A stretch of 64,000 bases of DNA from Pectinophora gossypiella. Lineage: Eukaryota > Arthropoda > Insecta > Lepidoptera > Gelechiidae. The notes beneath the pieces were generated by a model that saw only the letters and a program-made list of their open reading frames with translations, did no database searches and was not told the DNA's origin. The translations under genes were made by a program, and so were the position numbers. Below, piece by piece: positions 54,819 through 64,000 of the stretch (positions are counted from its first letter, which is position 1; each line of letters begins with the position of its first letter). Location: positions 62,001 to 126,000 of the forward strand of contig NW_026063267.1 in the NCBI RefSeq assembly GCF_024362695.1. Reading direction: 5' to 3'.

Positions 54819-55477
54819 TCAACAACTACTCACAATACTAGCAAAAATCAAAAATAAAAGTAACAGAAACGGAATAATAAGAACAAAAATCTAAGTAGGT
54901 AAATACGGGGACGAAAAAATATGTATCACTTCGAACGCAATCCAAACAGAAATGAACTTGTTCATAAAATGGCGGTCCAAATGTTGACAGCTGCAGTACC
55001 GACTGCTTTCCTGTACCTACCACGAAACACAACGACAGCTGTCGTTGATCAACTGACGCCATAACTGCGCGTACGAGTGATAAGGACAGAGATGATAATC
55101 CCTGGTTATCGCAATGTAACTCAGTAATGGTCCGTTTTTTTACGTTTTTTATCTCGTCTGGCTACGCTGCGGTATAGGTTTTGCGTTAAAGAGCCACAAT
55201 CATAGTAGGTACCTACCTACTTAAGTAAGTGGAATGATAAGGCTTTATTACCTACATTAACTCGATTCATCTGCCACACACGATGCGTCAGGTCATCGTG
55301 TGTACCAATGTAACCTACCTACCTACCTATAAAATGTATGACGAAATCGTGGGTCGCCCACCAATGAACTATTTATTATAACACTGCCCGATCCTGATGC
55401 CCGAGCCCGCGATCTCGAGTAATCTCGACGCATCGCGTTTGGGTAGTTTAATAACCATTATAATATATACCTATGAG
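54819..55477. other. Non-coding stretch with ACCTACCT microsatellite
   Basis: No gene recognised. A (CTAC)n-like tract occurs near 55205-55330. A 74-codon minus frame (54838-55062) has no domain similarity. Confidence 0.4.
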
Positions 55478-55876
55478 CACAGATCATATAATACTAACGT
55501 ACAGATGCCTCACGTCATACAACGAAACCGTGCCGTTCTAACTCGGGCAATTCTTCGGGCTATTTTTAGTTCTAATAAATGACCACTAGATGCCGCTAAA
55601 ACGCCCTTTTTTTAGCGGCATCTAGTGGTCATTTATTGATGGGATCGATCGAATGAATCGAGCGACATCTAGTGAAATTTCAGCTTACTGAGTGCAAGTT
55701 ATTGCAAGCACAATATATTTACTTAGAGTTAGAGTAAAATTAAGATAATAGATGGCGCAAACGGATTTTTTTTTCTCAACGTTGACATGTTAGTATTATA
55801 ATCTGTGACAATGATCTGTGACATTGTCAAGGTGACAGTTGTTAGTTGACATACGATTATATCTGATGTTTGGTGG
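55478..55876 (+). repeat. 395-bp interspersed repeat, copy 2, with new internal palindrome
   Basis: Matches 34585-34980. Relative to copy 1 about 30 bases are replaced by an inverted copy of the adjacent sequence: arms 55574-55601 and 55610-55637 are perfect 28-base inverses around an 8-base spacer. Confidence 0.75.
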
Positions 55877-58800
55877 GCAAAGAATACAAGGTGGACTGTC
55901 AAGTTGAGTGTTGAGGTTAACACACGCGGTTTGACAGCTCTCGCATATATTCGTTGATTTAGGTGAAATTCTGACTAAGTGTTACCTGTTTGTTGTGTTT
56001 GTGTTGTTCTTTGGTGTCGGGTAAGTGTTATTTGTTTACACTTTGAGCTGGGGCGGCGACTATGTCGTCGGCCCCGGAGCCGGTTCCCCCGGACTTGTCT
56101 CCGCACTCTCCGTGTGATGTAGGGATGAGTGATCCACCCCCCAGCCAGTCAGGCTCGTAAGAGAATCCTAGAGGACTCGGAGCGCCCTCCCACGTCACAC
56201 AAACAATCTTCCCCTCCATCGGCGTCCATACAGAACGTTTATACCCACCCATCCTATGATGAAGGTAAAAAGTACAGGGATCAAGATCCCGGTCCATTCA
56301 TAGTACACGTGTACATGGATGAGACACACCCTAAAGCTGGAACTTCCCTCAACCCGATTCAGTTTGGGCAGTTCTTGAGACGGTCTAACATTTGTGACAT
56401 AGCGAAACATGGAGTAAAAAGTGTCGGAAGAAACAGGGTCTCAATCGAATTTAAATCAGCCAATGCTGCTAACCAATTCCTGTCAGATCCTTCCTTGACA
56501 GCTCATAAATACTCAGGTATTATCCCCACTTTTAACATCTCCCGCATGGGTTTGGTAAGGGACATTCCCTTGGAATTCTCTATGAATGAATTTGTTGATA
56601 AAGTGGAACTCCCGACTGGTTGTGGACAAATTTTGAAGGCTCGCCGCCTTAACAGAAATTTTTTTAAGGACGGAGGTGTGGAATGGGTCCCCACCCGTAC
56701 TGTTGTCATCACCTTCAATGGTCAGTCCCTCCCTTCGCATATCTATTGCTGTCACACCATAATTGAGGTTCAGGTTTACGAGCTCCCTTCAATTCAGTGC
56801 AATGCCTGCTGCAGGTTTGGTCACACAAAAGATAAGTGCCGCTCCAAGCAAAGATGTTTCAGATGTGGTCAACAACATAGCGGTGATATTTGCAACGTCT
56901 CTGAGGAAGAGGCTCAGTGCGTTCTTTGCAATGGCAACCACTTTGCCACAGATAAAAGATGCCTCGAGCACACACGTCAGAAAGACATAAAACATGTCAT
57001 GTCCCGCGAAAGCATCTCGTATTATGAAGCTTCTAAAAGATTCCCTTCTGTCCAAAAGCCTTCATATGCAGATGTTGCTCGTTCGCTCTTCTCTCCGGCC
57101 CCAAATACACAGCAACCAGCTAGATCCTCTGCCAATGTGGCGACGCCTCAACGACCCGTTAGTTCTAGGCGCACAATTTTTACTCCTGCTCGCCCCCGCG
57201 CTCCACTTTCACCCGGATACGACAGTGCTGCCCACCAGGCTCTTATCTCCCAACGTGATCCGCCCCCTCCCCAGAATGGTGCTGCCCTTAGGGGTACCTC
57301 CCCCAATCCTGGCGAGGATAACCTTATCGAACTCATTTTGTCCCTTCTTATTAACTTCCTAACTAAATTCAACGATTCCTCCCCACCGTCCAGCGTTGCC
57401 CGCAAACTAAATCAACTTTTCCAATTATTCCACAATGTTTCCGATAATCCAGTGGAATACTTGTAGTCTTCGCTCTAAAAAACATGAAATTCTTCAATTA
57501 ATTAACTCCTTCCATCCTCTCATCTTTGCCATCTCGGAGACATGGTTGAGACCTGGGTCCCATTTCCGACTTCCTGGTTTTCGCTGTTTGCGGGATGACC
57601 GAGATGATGAACACGCTGGAGCAGCAATCCTAATAAAATCCTCGGTAGTATTCACACGCCTAACTCTTCCTCCACTCCCTTATGGCATCAATGCAGTGGC
57701 TGTTAAAGTTGCTGACTTGACTGTCATATCCATCTACATTCCTAATCCTAGACAGATTTCCATAACGGACCTTATCCCAATCCTCTCATCACTATCAGGC
57801 TCTTTCCTAATATTGGGGGACTTTAATCTGCACCACATCATTTGGCAAAATAATTATGCAGGCTATGACTCCCAGGCTTGTGATTTTGTTGACCTTTTAG
57901 ATCAGTACAATATCAGCATCTTAAATGATGGCTCACCGACTCGTCGAACGTCTCCTAGCCGGAATATCAGTGCGGTCGACTTGTCGCTATGTTCGCCGAA
58001 TCTCTAGTCCTTATTGTCATGGGAAGTCCTCCGAGACTCCCACGGCAGTGATCACATGCCAATATTAATAAAATCTCCATCCTCATCTCCCCCTGTAAGA
58101 AAATTTTCCCCACTTTTAAAATACCGTCTCTCAAAAGCCGACTGGAATAAGTTTTCCATTGACAGTGACACTTACATAAATTCACTTCCCCCCGTTAACA
58201 ACAACAATTTGCCGGAATGTTATAATGGTTTGGTTGACTCTCTGATAAAATCTGCTGACACCAACATCCCTCAAAAAAAGACCAAGGTGGGTTCCAAGAT
58301 CTCTCCCCCCTGGTGGGATTCTGAGTGTTCCGAAATGTTCCAACGTAGAAAGGACGCAGAGAGTTCTTACTGTCTGTCGATGACTATCGAGAATTTTTTA
58401 CTTTTTAAAAAGGTTTCGGCTTTGGCCAAACGGCTTTTTAAAAGGAAAAAAAAATGTGGTTGGTCTCGGTTCTGCGAAAACCTCGAACCCAGATACCCCT
58501 CCACTTTATTATGGAAGTCCATACGCTCATTCAGAGGGTCTTTTTTGAATAAAGACGTAAACTCTAATGACGTCAGCATATGGATACATGGTTTTATTGA
58601 TAAATTATCTCCTCCATTTGTACCCAATTTTCAATGTTTGCCTTCAGCTTATCCCCAGTTTTTTTCCCATCATATATTCAACGACCCTTTTTCTTTGTCT
58701 GAACTCCTAATCTCTCTCCAAAATTTAAAGGACTCCTCACCTGGTCATGACGGTGTGCCTTACTCTTTCCTACGTAAAGCGGGTCAGTCCAGTAAATATT

Positions 58801-60537
58801 TTTATCTTTCTTTAATCAACAAATTCTTTGAATCTGGTTTTATTCCCGACTCATGGAAAATCCAAGTAGTCATTCCTATTTTAAAGCCAGGTAAATATCC
58901 TACTAACCCGACATCTTATCGCCCCATTGCTTTATCGTCTACCTTGGCTAAAATCATGGAGCATATGCTAAAGAAACGTATGGAGTGGTTTGTGGAGGCC
59001 AATAACATCTTGGCCCGAACCCAATTCGGGTTCCGTAGGGGTTTGAGTTGCATGGACAGCCTAGCTGTGCTCACCACAGACATTCGGATAGCATTATCCA
59101 AGAACGAATACCTAGTAGGCGTCTTTCTGGACATAACAGCGGCATATGACAATGTCTTGCTTCCTATCCTCAGGCAGAAAATGCTTAATCTGAGTATCCC
59201 AGAGAGGTTAACACATTTCATATGCAACATGTTGTCGGAAAGAACCATACAGGTACGAACTCAGGATACTATGTGGCCCCCGAGACGCGTCTGGAAAGGT
59301 CTTCCTCAAGGTTCTGTAATCAGCCCTCTTTTGTACAATCTGTATACTTACGATTTGGAACAAACGGTCGATTCTTTTTGTAATGTCCTTCAATACGCTG
59401 ACGATCTTGCCCTATATGTCGCATCTAGCTCGATAGATGATGCTGTTAGCAGACTCAATCGAGCTCTAACATATCTGGAGGACTGGCTCTCAGATCATGG
59501 TTTGACCCTGGCCCCAAGTAAGAGCAAAGTTGTTGTTTTTACCAGGAAAAGAAGCGTGCCCGACTTAAACGTTCAATTCTCGGGAGAAACCATTCCTATG
59601 TGTAACCAAGTAAAATTCCTCGGCGTTTTCTTGGATAATAAAATGAGTGGCGCTCCACATCTAGATTATATATACAAAAAAGCCGAAAAAAACGTAAACG
59701 TGATGCGCTGCTTATCTGGAGTTTGGTGGGGAGCCCACCCTTACTACCAAAAGCTGGTGTATAATGCTTTGATCCGTAGCCTTTTTGACTACGGGTCTTT
59801 CGTGTTGGAACCTTGTAGTAGAGTGGCCCTAGGTAAATTGGACAAGATTCAATTCAAGTGTCTCAGGATCATCCTGGGCGCGATGAAATCGTCCCCTACT
59901 AATGCCCTTCAGGTCGAAGCTTTAGATCCCCCTCTTACTTTACGGCGAAAATACCTCTCAGACAGATATGTATTCAAACTAATTCAAAACAGTTCTCATC
60001 CTTTATTAGATAAATTAACTTCCTTAAATAACATCATCCCTGGCAATAAATATTGGTACCACAAAGAATTCCCTTGCTTGATAAAAAGTTTCCGCAAATT
60101 CTCTTCACTCCCCCACTCATGTTTTCAGAAGCGTATATCCCCAATTTTCTCAACTTCATTTCAGGCCCTCTTATTTGACCCCAATATAATTTTTAATCTT
60201 GGTATCCATAAGGACACCCCGGGAGCCAACGCCGTCTTCTTAAGTCTCGTAAATTCCCAATGGAGTGACTACCTTCTTCTCTTCACAGACGCCTCCAAGC
60301 TTACCACTGATGGGGAGGTCGGTGCTGCAGTGTGGCTTCCTAAGTTCCAAATTTTATTAAATTATAAACTTCCCTCCCACTCCTCAGTTTTTACTGGTGA
60401 GGCTGTTGCCATTTACGAGGCAGTAAAATACATTCTTTCTCACAAGATCTCCAGAGCCATAGTATTTTCCGACTCCCTCAGCTGCCTTCAAGCTATTAGC
60501 TCCAACCCCTTTTCCTCCCGCAACTTTCCCGTGATAC
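55877..60537 (+). mobile_element. I-like (RNase H-bearing) LINE, 3' end removed by another insertion
   Basis: 5' UTR from about 55877, then ORF1 with three zinc knuckles, then overlapping ORF2 with APE endonuclease, RT and a partial RNase H. The order and RNase H place it in the I/R1/Jockey group; I-like is the best guess. The 3' end is lost at about 60537, where a minus-strand LINE tail starts inside RNase H. ORF1 has one frameshift and ORF2 one in-frame stop, so decay is slight. Confidence 0.75.
56062..57466 (+). pseudogene. I-like LINE ORF1 (gag-like, three zinc knuckles), frameshift near start
   Basis: The likely ATG at 56062 (MSSAPEPVPPD) lies in a frame closed at 56158. The rest is open in the next frame from about 56129 to 57466. 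A one-base change in the C run CCACCCCCC (56134-56142) explains both. The main part has an RRM-like region and three CCHC-type knuckles in a row (CNACCRFGHTKDKC, CFRCGQQHSGDIC, CVLCNGNHFATDKRC, nt 56800-56972). Proline/serine-rich sequence follows. It would coat LINE RNA in the RNP. It overlaps ORF2 by 32 bases. Confidence 0.75.
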
Positions 60538-60590
60538 TTAATTCAAATTCAAATTCAAAATTCAAATTCAAAAATATCTTTATTCAGTAG
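57435..60590 (+). pseudogene. I-like LINE ORF2 (endonuclease, RT, RNase H) with one premature amber stop
   Basis: ATG at 57435 starts an APE-type endonuclease (QWNTCSLRSKKHEI, ISETWL, LILGDFNLHH). A TAG at 58005-58007 stops it, and the same frame continues at once with SWEVLRDSHGSDHMPI (the SDH motif), then RT: SYRPIALSSTLAK, TQFGFRRGLS, FLDITAAYDN, GLPQGSVISPLLYN, YADDLALY. RNase H follows (FTDAS, GEAVAIYEA, FSDSLSCLQAI) but lacks its last catalytic part because a minus-strand LINE tail begins near 60537. The final ~18 codons are repeat-derived. Apart from the amber codon the frame is open for 1050 codons. Readthrough is possible but not shown. Confidence 0.82.
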
Positions 60591-60683
60591 GTAACATAGT
60601 TACACTTTGAATCGTCAATTTTACATAACGAACGTCTCATCCGCCTAAAACTACTGCAGCTTCTCACAACCTGTATAGCCGGG
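60538..60683 (-). repeat. 3' tail of a LINE in minus orientation
   Basis: On the minus strand: CTGAATAAAGATATTTTTGA followed by repeated TTGAATT words (60538-60572). The body to the right is ~100 bases. It truncates the I-like RNase H. Confidence 0.6.
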
Positions 60684-60777
60684 TGTTGTGAGGGTAGTTA
60701 GATATAGAATAATAAATCAGTCTTTGTTTGCATGACACACGCGTATCATTTAGCTCCCCTTAACAATAATCATTACA
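60684..60777 (+). repeat. Likely 5' LTR end or short LTR of gypsy element 3
   Basis: Starts TGTTGTGAGGG, contains AATAATAAATCAG and ends CATTACA, right before TGGTGTCAGG, the expected place of a primer-binding site (60778 on). The true 5' LTR border may lie further left, because the neighbouring LINE tail obscures it. The 3' LTR is outside the window. Confidence 0.4.
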
Positions 60778-60848
60778 TGGTGTCAGGTGTAAAAACAAAG
60801 TGAAAATATATAGTAAAAGGATTGTGATAAAAGTGTGTGATTGTGCTG

Positions 60849-63800
60849 ATGTCGCAAAATAAAGGTGGTGAAATACATGAAGGAAATATGTCGGTTTACT
60901 CGGCGATACAACAACCGGCCGCACTCCAAGGTCATGGCAATATGGCTGTCAACTGGAGGGAATGGAAGAATTCCTTTGATTATTTTATGATCGCATCAGG
61001 AAGGGAAAATTCATCTTCTAAAGAAAAAAGTGCTTTATTCCTTCATGTCATCGGAAAATACGGAAGAGAAATTTATGAAGAATTTGATTTCGATGAGAAA
61101 GATATTAAGTACGACCAGTTAGTTCAAAAATTTCAACAACGTTTTGATCCAGCGAAAAACGTAAATTTTGAACGACACATATTTTTTGACACGTACCAAA
61201 AAGATAATAGTTTTGATATTTTTCTTAGCGATCTCAAAATAAAAAGTAAAAGTTGTGAATTTGGCACATTAAAGAATAGTTTAATACTGACTCAACTGAT
61301 AAGAGGGTTAAATGATAAACAAATGAGGGAGCGCCTACTGGCAAGGTCAAAGCTTGATTTGGAGGAAGCGGTGTCATTGTGTCGTGCGGCGGAGCGGGCG
61401 AGCTCGCAGGCGGCGGCGTGCAGCGGCCGTGCGGAGCCCGCGCCGGCGCCCGCGCTCGAGGAGGCGCGCGTGAGCGGCGCGCGCGGCGCCCGGGGCTGGC
61501 GCGCGCGCGGCCGCCGCGGCGGCGGTGCCGGCGGGGCGCGGGCAGGGTTCGTGCCGCGCACGGGCGCCGAGCAGCGCGCCAACGCTTGCGGCAGGTGTGG
61601 CGGCGGGCACGGAGCTAGTGATCGGTGCCCCGCGTATAGTGCCAAGTGTTATAGGTGCGAGCGTAATGGGCATTTCGCTAAATGCTGCAGAGCTAAAATT
61701 GTGCGCGAGGTTGTGGAATGCAGTGAGGAAGGACCAGGTAACGATGAATATGAGGACGAGGACGGTGAGTTTTACGTTTACAATATTGCAATAGACTCAG
61801 TGGGAGAAAGTGAAAATAATTCCTGGTGCGAAACAATTTATGTAAATAATGTGTCGATGCGATTTAAATTAGACAGTGGCGCAGATACTTCTGTTATGTC
61901 GTTAAAAAGTTTTTTACAGGCAGGGTTTACTCTTGATATGTTGACTAAAACTAATGTAGTACTTAAAGAAATCAGCAAGAATAAATTACCGGTATTGGGC
62001 TTTTTTATTGCAACTCTAAAATATGAAACATTTACAGCGAGACAGAAAATTTTTATTCTTGATGTTGAATGCAATAACTTATTGGGATTGAAGGCATGCA
62101 CTGATTTACAGCTGATTGCCCGCATTAACGAAATATCGGGGTATAATTTCAGTTCAAACATTTTTGAAGGCATTGGTTGCCTGCCGACGGAAGTCAACAT
62201 CTCAACAGACGAAACCGTGCCACCTATTGTAAATGCGAGTAGGAAAATACCTATCAGGCTGCGCCCACGTTTGAAACAGGAGTTGGATAATATGGTGTCT
62301 TTAAATATTATCAAACGCGAGGACAGACCGACGGACTGGGTATCGGGTTTAGTAGTGGTAGAAAAGCCCGATAAAAAATTAAGAGTATGTCTAGATCCTT
62401 TTCACTTAAATAAGGCGGTAAGGCGCAGTCACTTTCAGCTACCTACACTAGACGAAATCGCGAGTGAATTAAATGGTGCTAAATATTTCTCGAAACTTGA
62501 TGCTAACAAGGGTTTTTGGATGCTGAAATTAAATACAAAAAGTTCAAAGTTATGTACATTTTCGACACCTTTTGGCAGATATCGTTTCTTACGAATGCCC
62601 TTTGGCATTAATTGCGCGCCAGAAATCTTTCACGGCGAAATGTTTAAAATATTTAAAGCAGAAGGAGTGACTGTTTACATAGACGACATACTCGTGACAG
62701 GACGGACGAAAAGCGAACACGATGCTCGACTCGGAGAAGTAATGAAGAAAGCAGAGGAGTTTGGGGTAAAATTTAATAAGGAAAAATGCATTTTTGGGGT
62801 CAGTGACGTGGCTTATTTAGGTCATATATTTAACAGTCAGGGAATGCGACCCGACGAGAAGCGTGTAAATGCAATCGCGAAGATGCCTACTCCAGGTGAT
62901 CGTAAAGAGCTGGAAAGATTTCTAGGCATCACCAATTATTTATCACGGTTCATACCAAATTACTCTGAAGTGTCGGCACCCTTGCGAGATCTTTTAAAAG
63001 AGAAAAATGATTTTATATGGAATGAGATGCATAAGAAAAGCTTTATGGAACTCAAGCGACGAATAAGTGAGGCGCCTGTGCTGCGGTACTACTCGGCGAG
63101 CGAGGAAGTGACGCTGTCGGTAGACGCGAGCGCGCGCGGGCTGGGCGCGTGCCTGATGCAGGGTGGCCGCCCGGTCGCTTACGCGGCGCGCACGCTCACG
63201 CCCGCCGAGGGGCGCTGGGCTCAGATTGAGAAGGAGCTCCTCGCCATCGTTTTCGGATGCACGCGATTCCACCAGTACGTGTATGGTCACAATAGAGTTA
63301 CGGTAGAAACGGATCACAAACCGTTGGAATCCATATTTAAAAAACCATTAAACTCAACACCACCACGGTTACAGCGTATGTTAATGAAAATTCAGGGGTA
63401 TGCATTAAAAATTTCGTACAAACCAGGAAAGCTTATGTTTATAGCGGATGCGCTTTCACGTGCCCCGACAGACGATGGATCAGATAAAGAATGCTATGAC
63501 GATGTAACAATTCATGTCAACTCGCTGATAGAGAATATAAATATTTCGGTGGAAAAAATGAAAAAAATTAAAGAAGAAACAGAGAAGGATGAATCACTAG
63601 TACAAGTGAAGAAAATTTACTTTAAGGGATGGCCGGGAGATAAAAAACATTTACACGAGTCAGTTAAACAATATTGGACTATAAAAGATGAGCTGCACGT
63701 AATAGACGATATCGTATTTCGTAATCATCAGATAGTTGTGCCGAAGACACTGAGAAAAGAACTGTTAGACAGAATACATGAAGGTCACCTAGGAATAGAG

Positions 63801-64000
63801 AAATGCAAGCGCCGAGCACGCGAGGTAGTGTGGTGGCCGGCGATGGGCGCCGACATAGAGCAGCGCGTGCATAGCTGCGACACCTGCCAGCGGCACCGCG
63901 CCGCGCAGCTCCGCCAGCCGCTGTGTGCGCACCCGGCGCCCGCGCTGCCCTGGATACATCTCGCCGCTGACATATTCGATATCGACCAAAAGCATTACCT
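60849..64000 (+). CDS. Ty3/gypsy gag-pol polyprotein, element 3, cut by window edge
   Basis: ATG at 60849 (MSQNKGGEIHEG) opens 1050 codons without a stop to the window end. Order: gag (to about residue 175); an Ala/Arg/Gly-rich stretch (nt 61375-61585); two CCHC knuckles (CGRCGGGHGASDRC, CYRCERNGHFAKCC); an acidic linker; protease LDSGADTS (nt ~61872); RT with DANKGFWML and YIDDIL (nt ~62676); RNase H VDASA (nt ~63120) and TDHKPLE; integrase HHCC start (HEGHLGIEK ... CDTCQRH, nt 63780-63890) and the beginning of the core. Resembles lepidopteran elements annotated as K02A2.6-like. Base composition swings strongly inside the gene. Confidence 0.88.
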   Translation, partial: MSQNKGGEIHEGNMSVYSAIQQPAALQGHGNMAVNWREWKNSFDYFMIASGRENSSSKEKSALFLHVIGKYGREIYEEFDFDEKDIKYDQLVQKFQQRFDPAKNVNFERHIFFDTYQKDNSFDIFLSDLKIKSKSCEFGTLKNSLILTQLIRGLNDKQMRERLLARSKLDLEEAVSLCRAAERASSQAAACSGRAEPAPAPALEEARVSGARGARGWRARGRRGGGAGGARAGFVPRTGAEQRANACGRCGGGHGASDRCPAYSAKCYRCERNGHFAKCCRAKIVREVVECSEEGPGNDEYEDEDGEFYVYNIAIDSVGESENNSWCETIYVNNVSMRFKLDSGADTSVMSLKSFLQAGFTLDMLTKTNVVLKEISKNKLPVLGFFIATLKYETFTARQKIFILDVECNNLLGLKACTDLQLIARINEISGYNFSSNIFEGIGCLPTEVNISTDETVPPIVNASRKIPIRLRPRLKQELDNMVSLNIIKREDRPTDWVSGLVVVEKPDKKLRVCLDPFHLNKAVRRSHFQLPTLDEIASELNGAKYFSKLDANKGFWMLKLNTKSSKLCTFSTPFGRYRFLRMPFGINCAPEIFHGEMFKIFKAEGVTVYIDDILVTGRTKSEHDARLGEVMKKAEEFGVKFNKEKCIFGVSDVAYLGHIFNSQGMRPDEKRVNAIAKMPTPGDRKELERFLGITNYLSRFIPNYSEVSAPLRDLLKEKNDFIWNEMHKKSFMELKRRISEAPVLRYYSASEEVTLSVDASARGLGACLMQGGRPVAYAARTLTPAEGRWAQIEKELLAIVFGCTRFHQYVYGHNRVTVETDHKPLESIFKKPLNSTPPRLQRMLMKIQGYALKISYKPGKLMFIADALSRAPTDDGSDKECYDDVTIHVNSLIENINISVEKMKKIKEETEKDESLVQVKKIYFKGWPGDKKHLHESVKQYWTIKDELHVIDDIVFRNHQIVVPKTLRKELLDRIHEGHLGIEKCKRRAREVVWWPAMGADIEQRVHSCDTCQRHRAAQLRQPLCAHPAPALPWIHLAADIFDIDQKHY

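Noticed and set aside
61292..61673. Ala/Pro/Arg-rich ORFs on both strands
   Set aside because: They mirror the GC-rich linker of the gypsy gag frame; open because of composition.

Overview
This is a transposon graveyard from an insect, almost certainly a moth or butterfly (Lepidoptera). The evidence is the AT-rich background, the Helitron-type ends finishing in CGCGGGCAAAAGCTAG, tRNA-derived SINEs with lepidopteran-type bodies, errantivirus-like pol and env pieces, and CR1-, I- and Ty3/gypsy-type retroelements. No complete host gene is visible; one possible host terminal exon lies near 51.5 kb. Two of the longest reading frames run off the window edges: a minus-strand reverse transcriptase at 1-2526 and a plus-strand gypsy gag-pol at 60849-64000.

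Layout. 1-2526: edge-truncated RT/nuclease gene. 2873-5517: Helitron A. 6121-18112: a decayed errantivirus-like provirus (pol end, env, probable 3' LTR). Its env is split by a TA-flanked inverted-repeat element (7981-13866, itself hit by Helitron B) and by Helitron C (14007-16016). 18500-34340: a nest of four levels. An old LINE was hit in its endonuclease by a 5-kb CR1-like LINE (18892-33509, 8-bp target duplication). That LINE was in turn hit between its ORFs by a non-coding LTR element (20426-24611) and in its 3' UTR by an intact gypsy element (27846-33235). 35830-38474: Helitron D. 39106-44561: a second, nearly identical gypsy copy. 44569-45484: a long-TIR element. 45593-47067: gypsy and RTE-like debris. 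47272-50199 and 52461-54670: Helitrons E and F. 55877-60537: an I-like LINE with one premature stop. 60684-64000: a third gypsy element, open to the window edge.

The most interesting signal is an eight-unit tandem array at 21483-22045 inside the non-coding LTR element. Each unit carries two hairpins whose arms change together. Read as minus-strand RNA, every first-hairpin stem keeps all nine pairs, counting G-U wobble. This agrees with the minus orientation suggested separately by the polypurine-like motif. It looks like a selected repeated RNA structure in a non-autonomous retrotransposon.

The six Helitrons share ends, a 134-bp internal minisatellite with different copy numbers (about 8 to 16), and the same captured LINE tail. 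The two 5.4-kb gypsy copies have identical LTRs within each copy but different LTR variants between copies, so both are recent and independent. All coordinates and comparisons were made by eye from the sequence.
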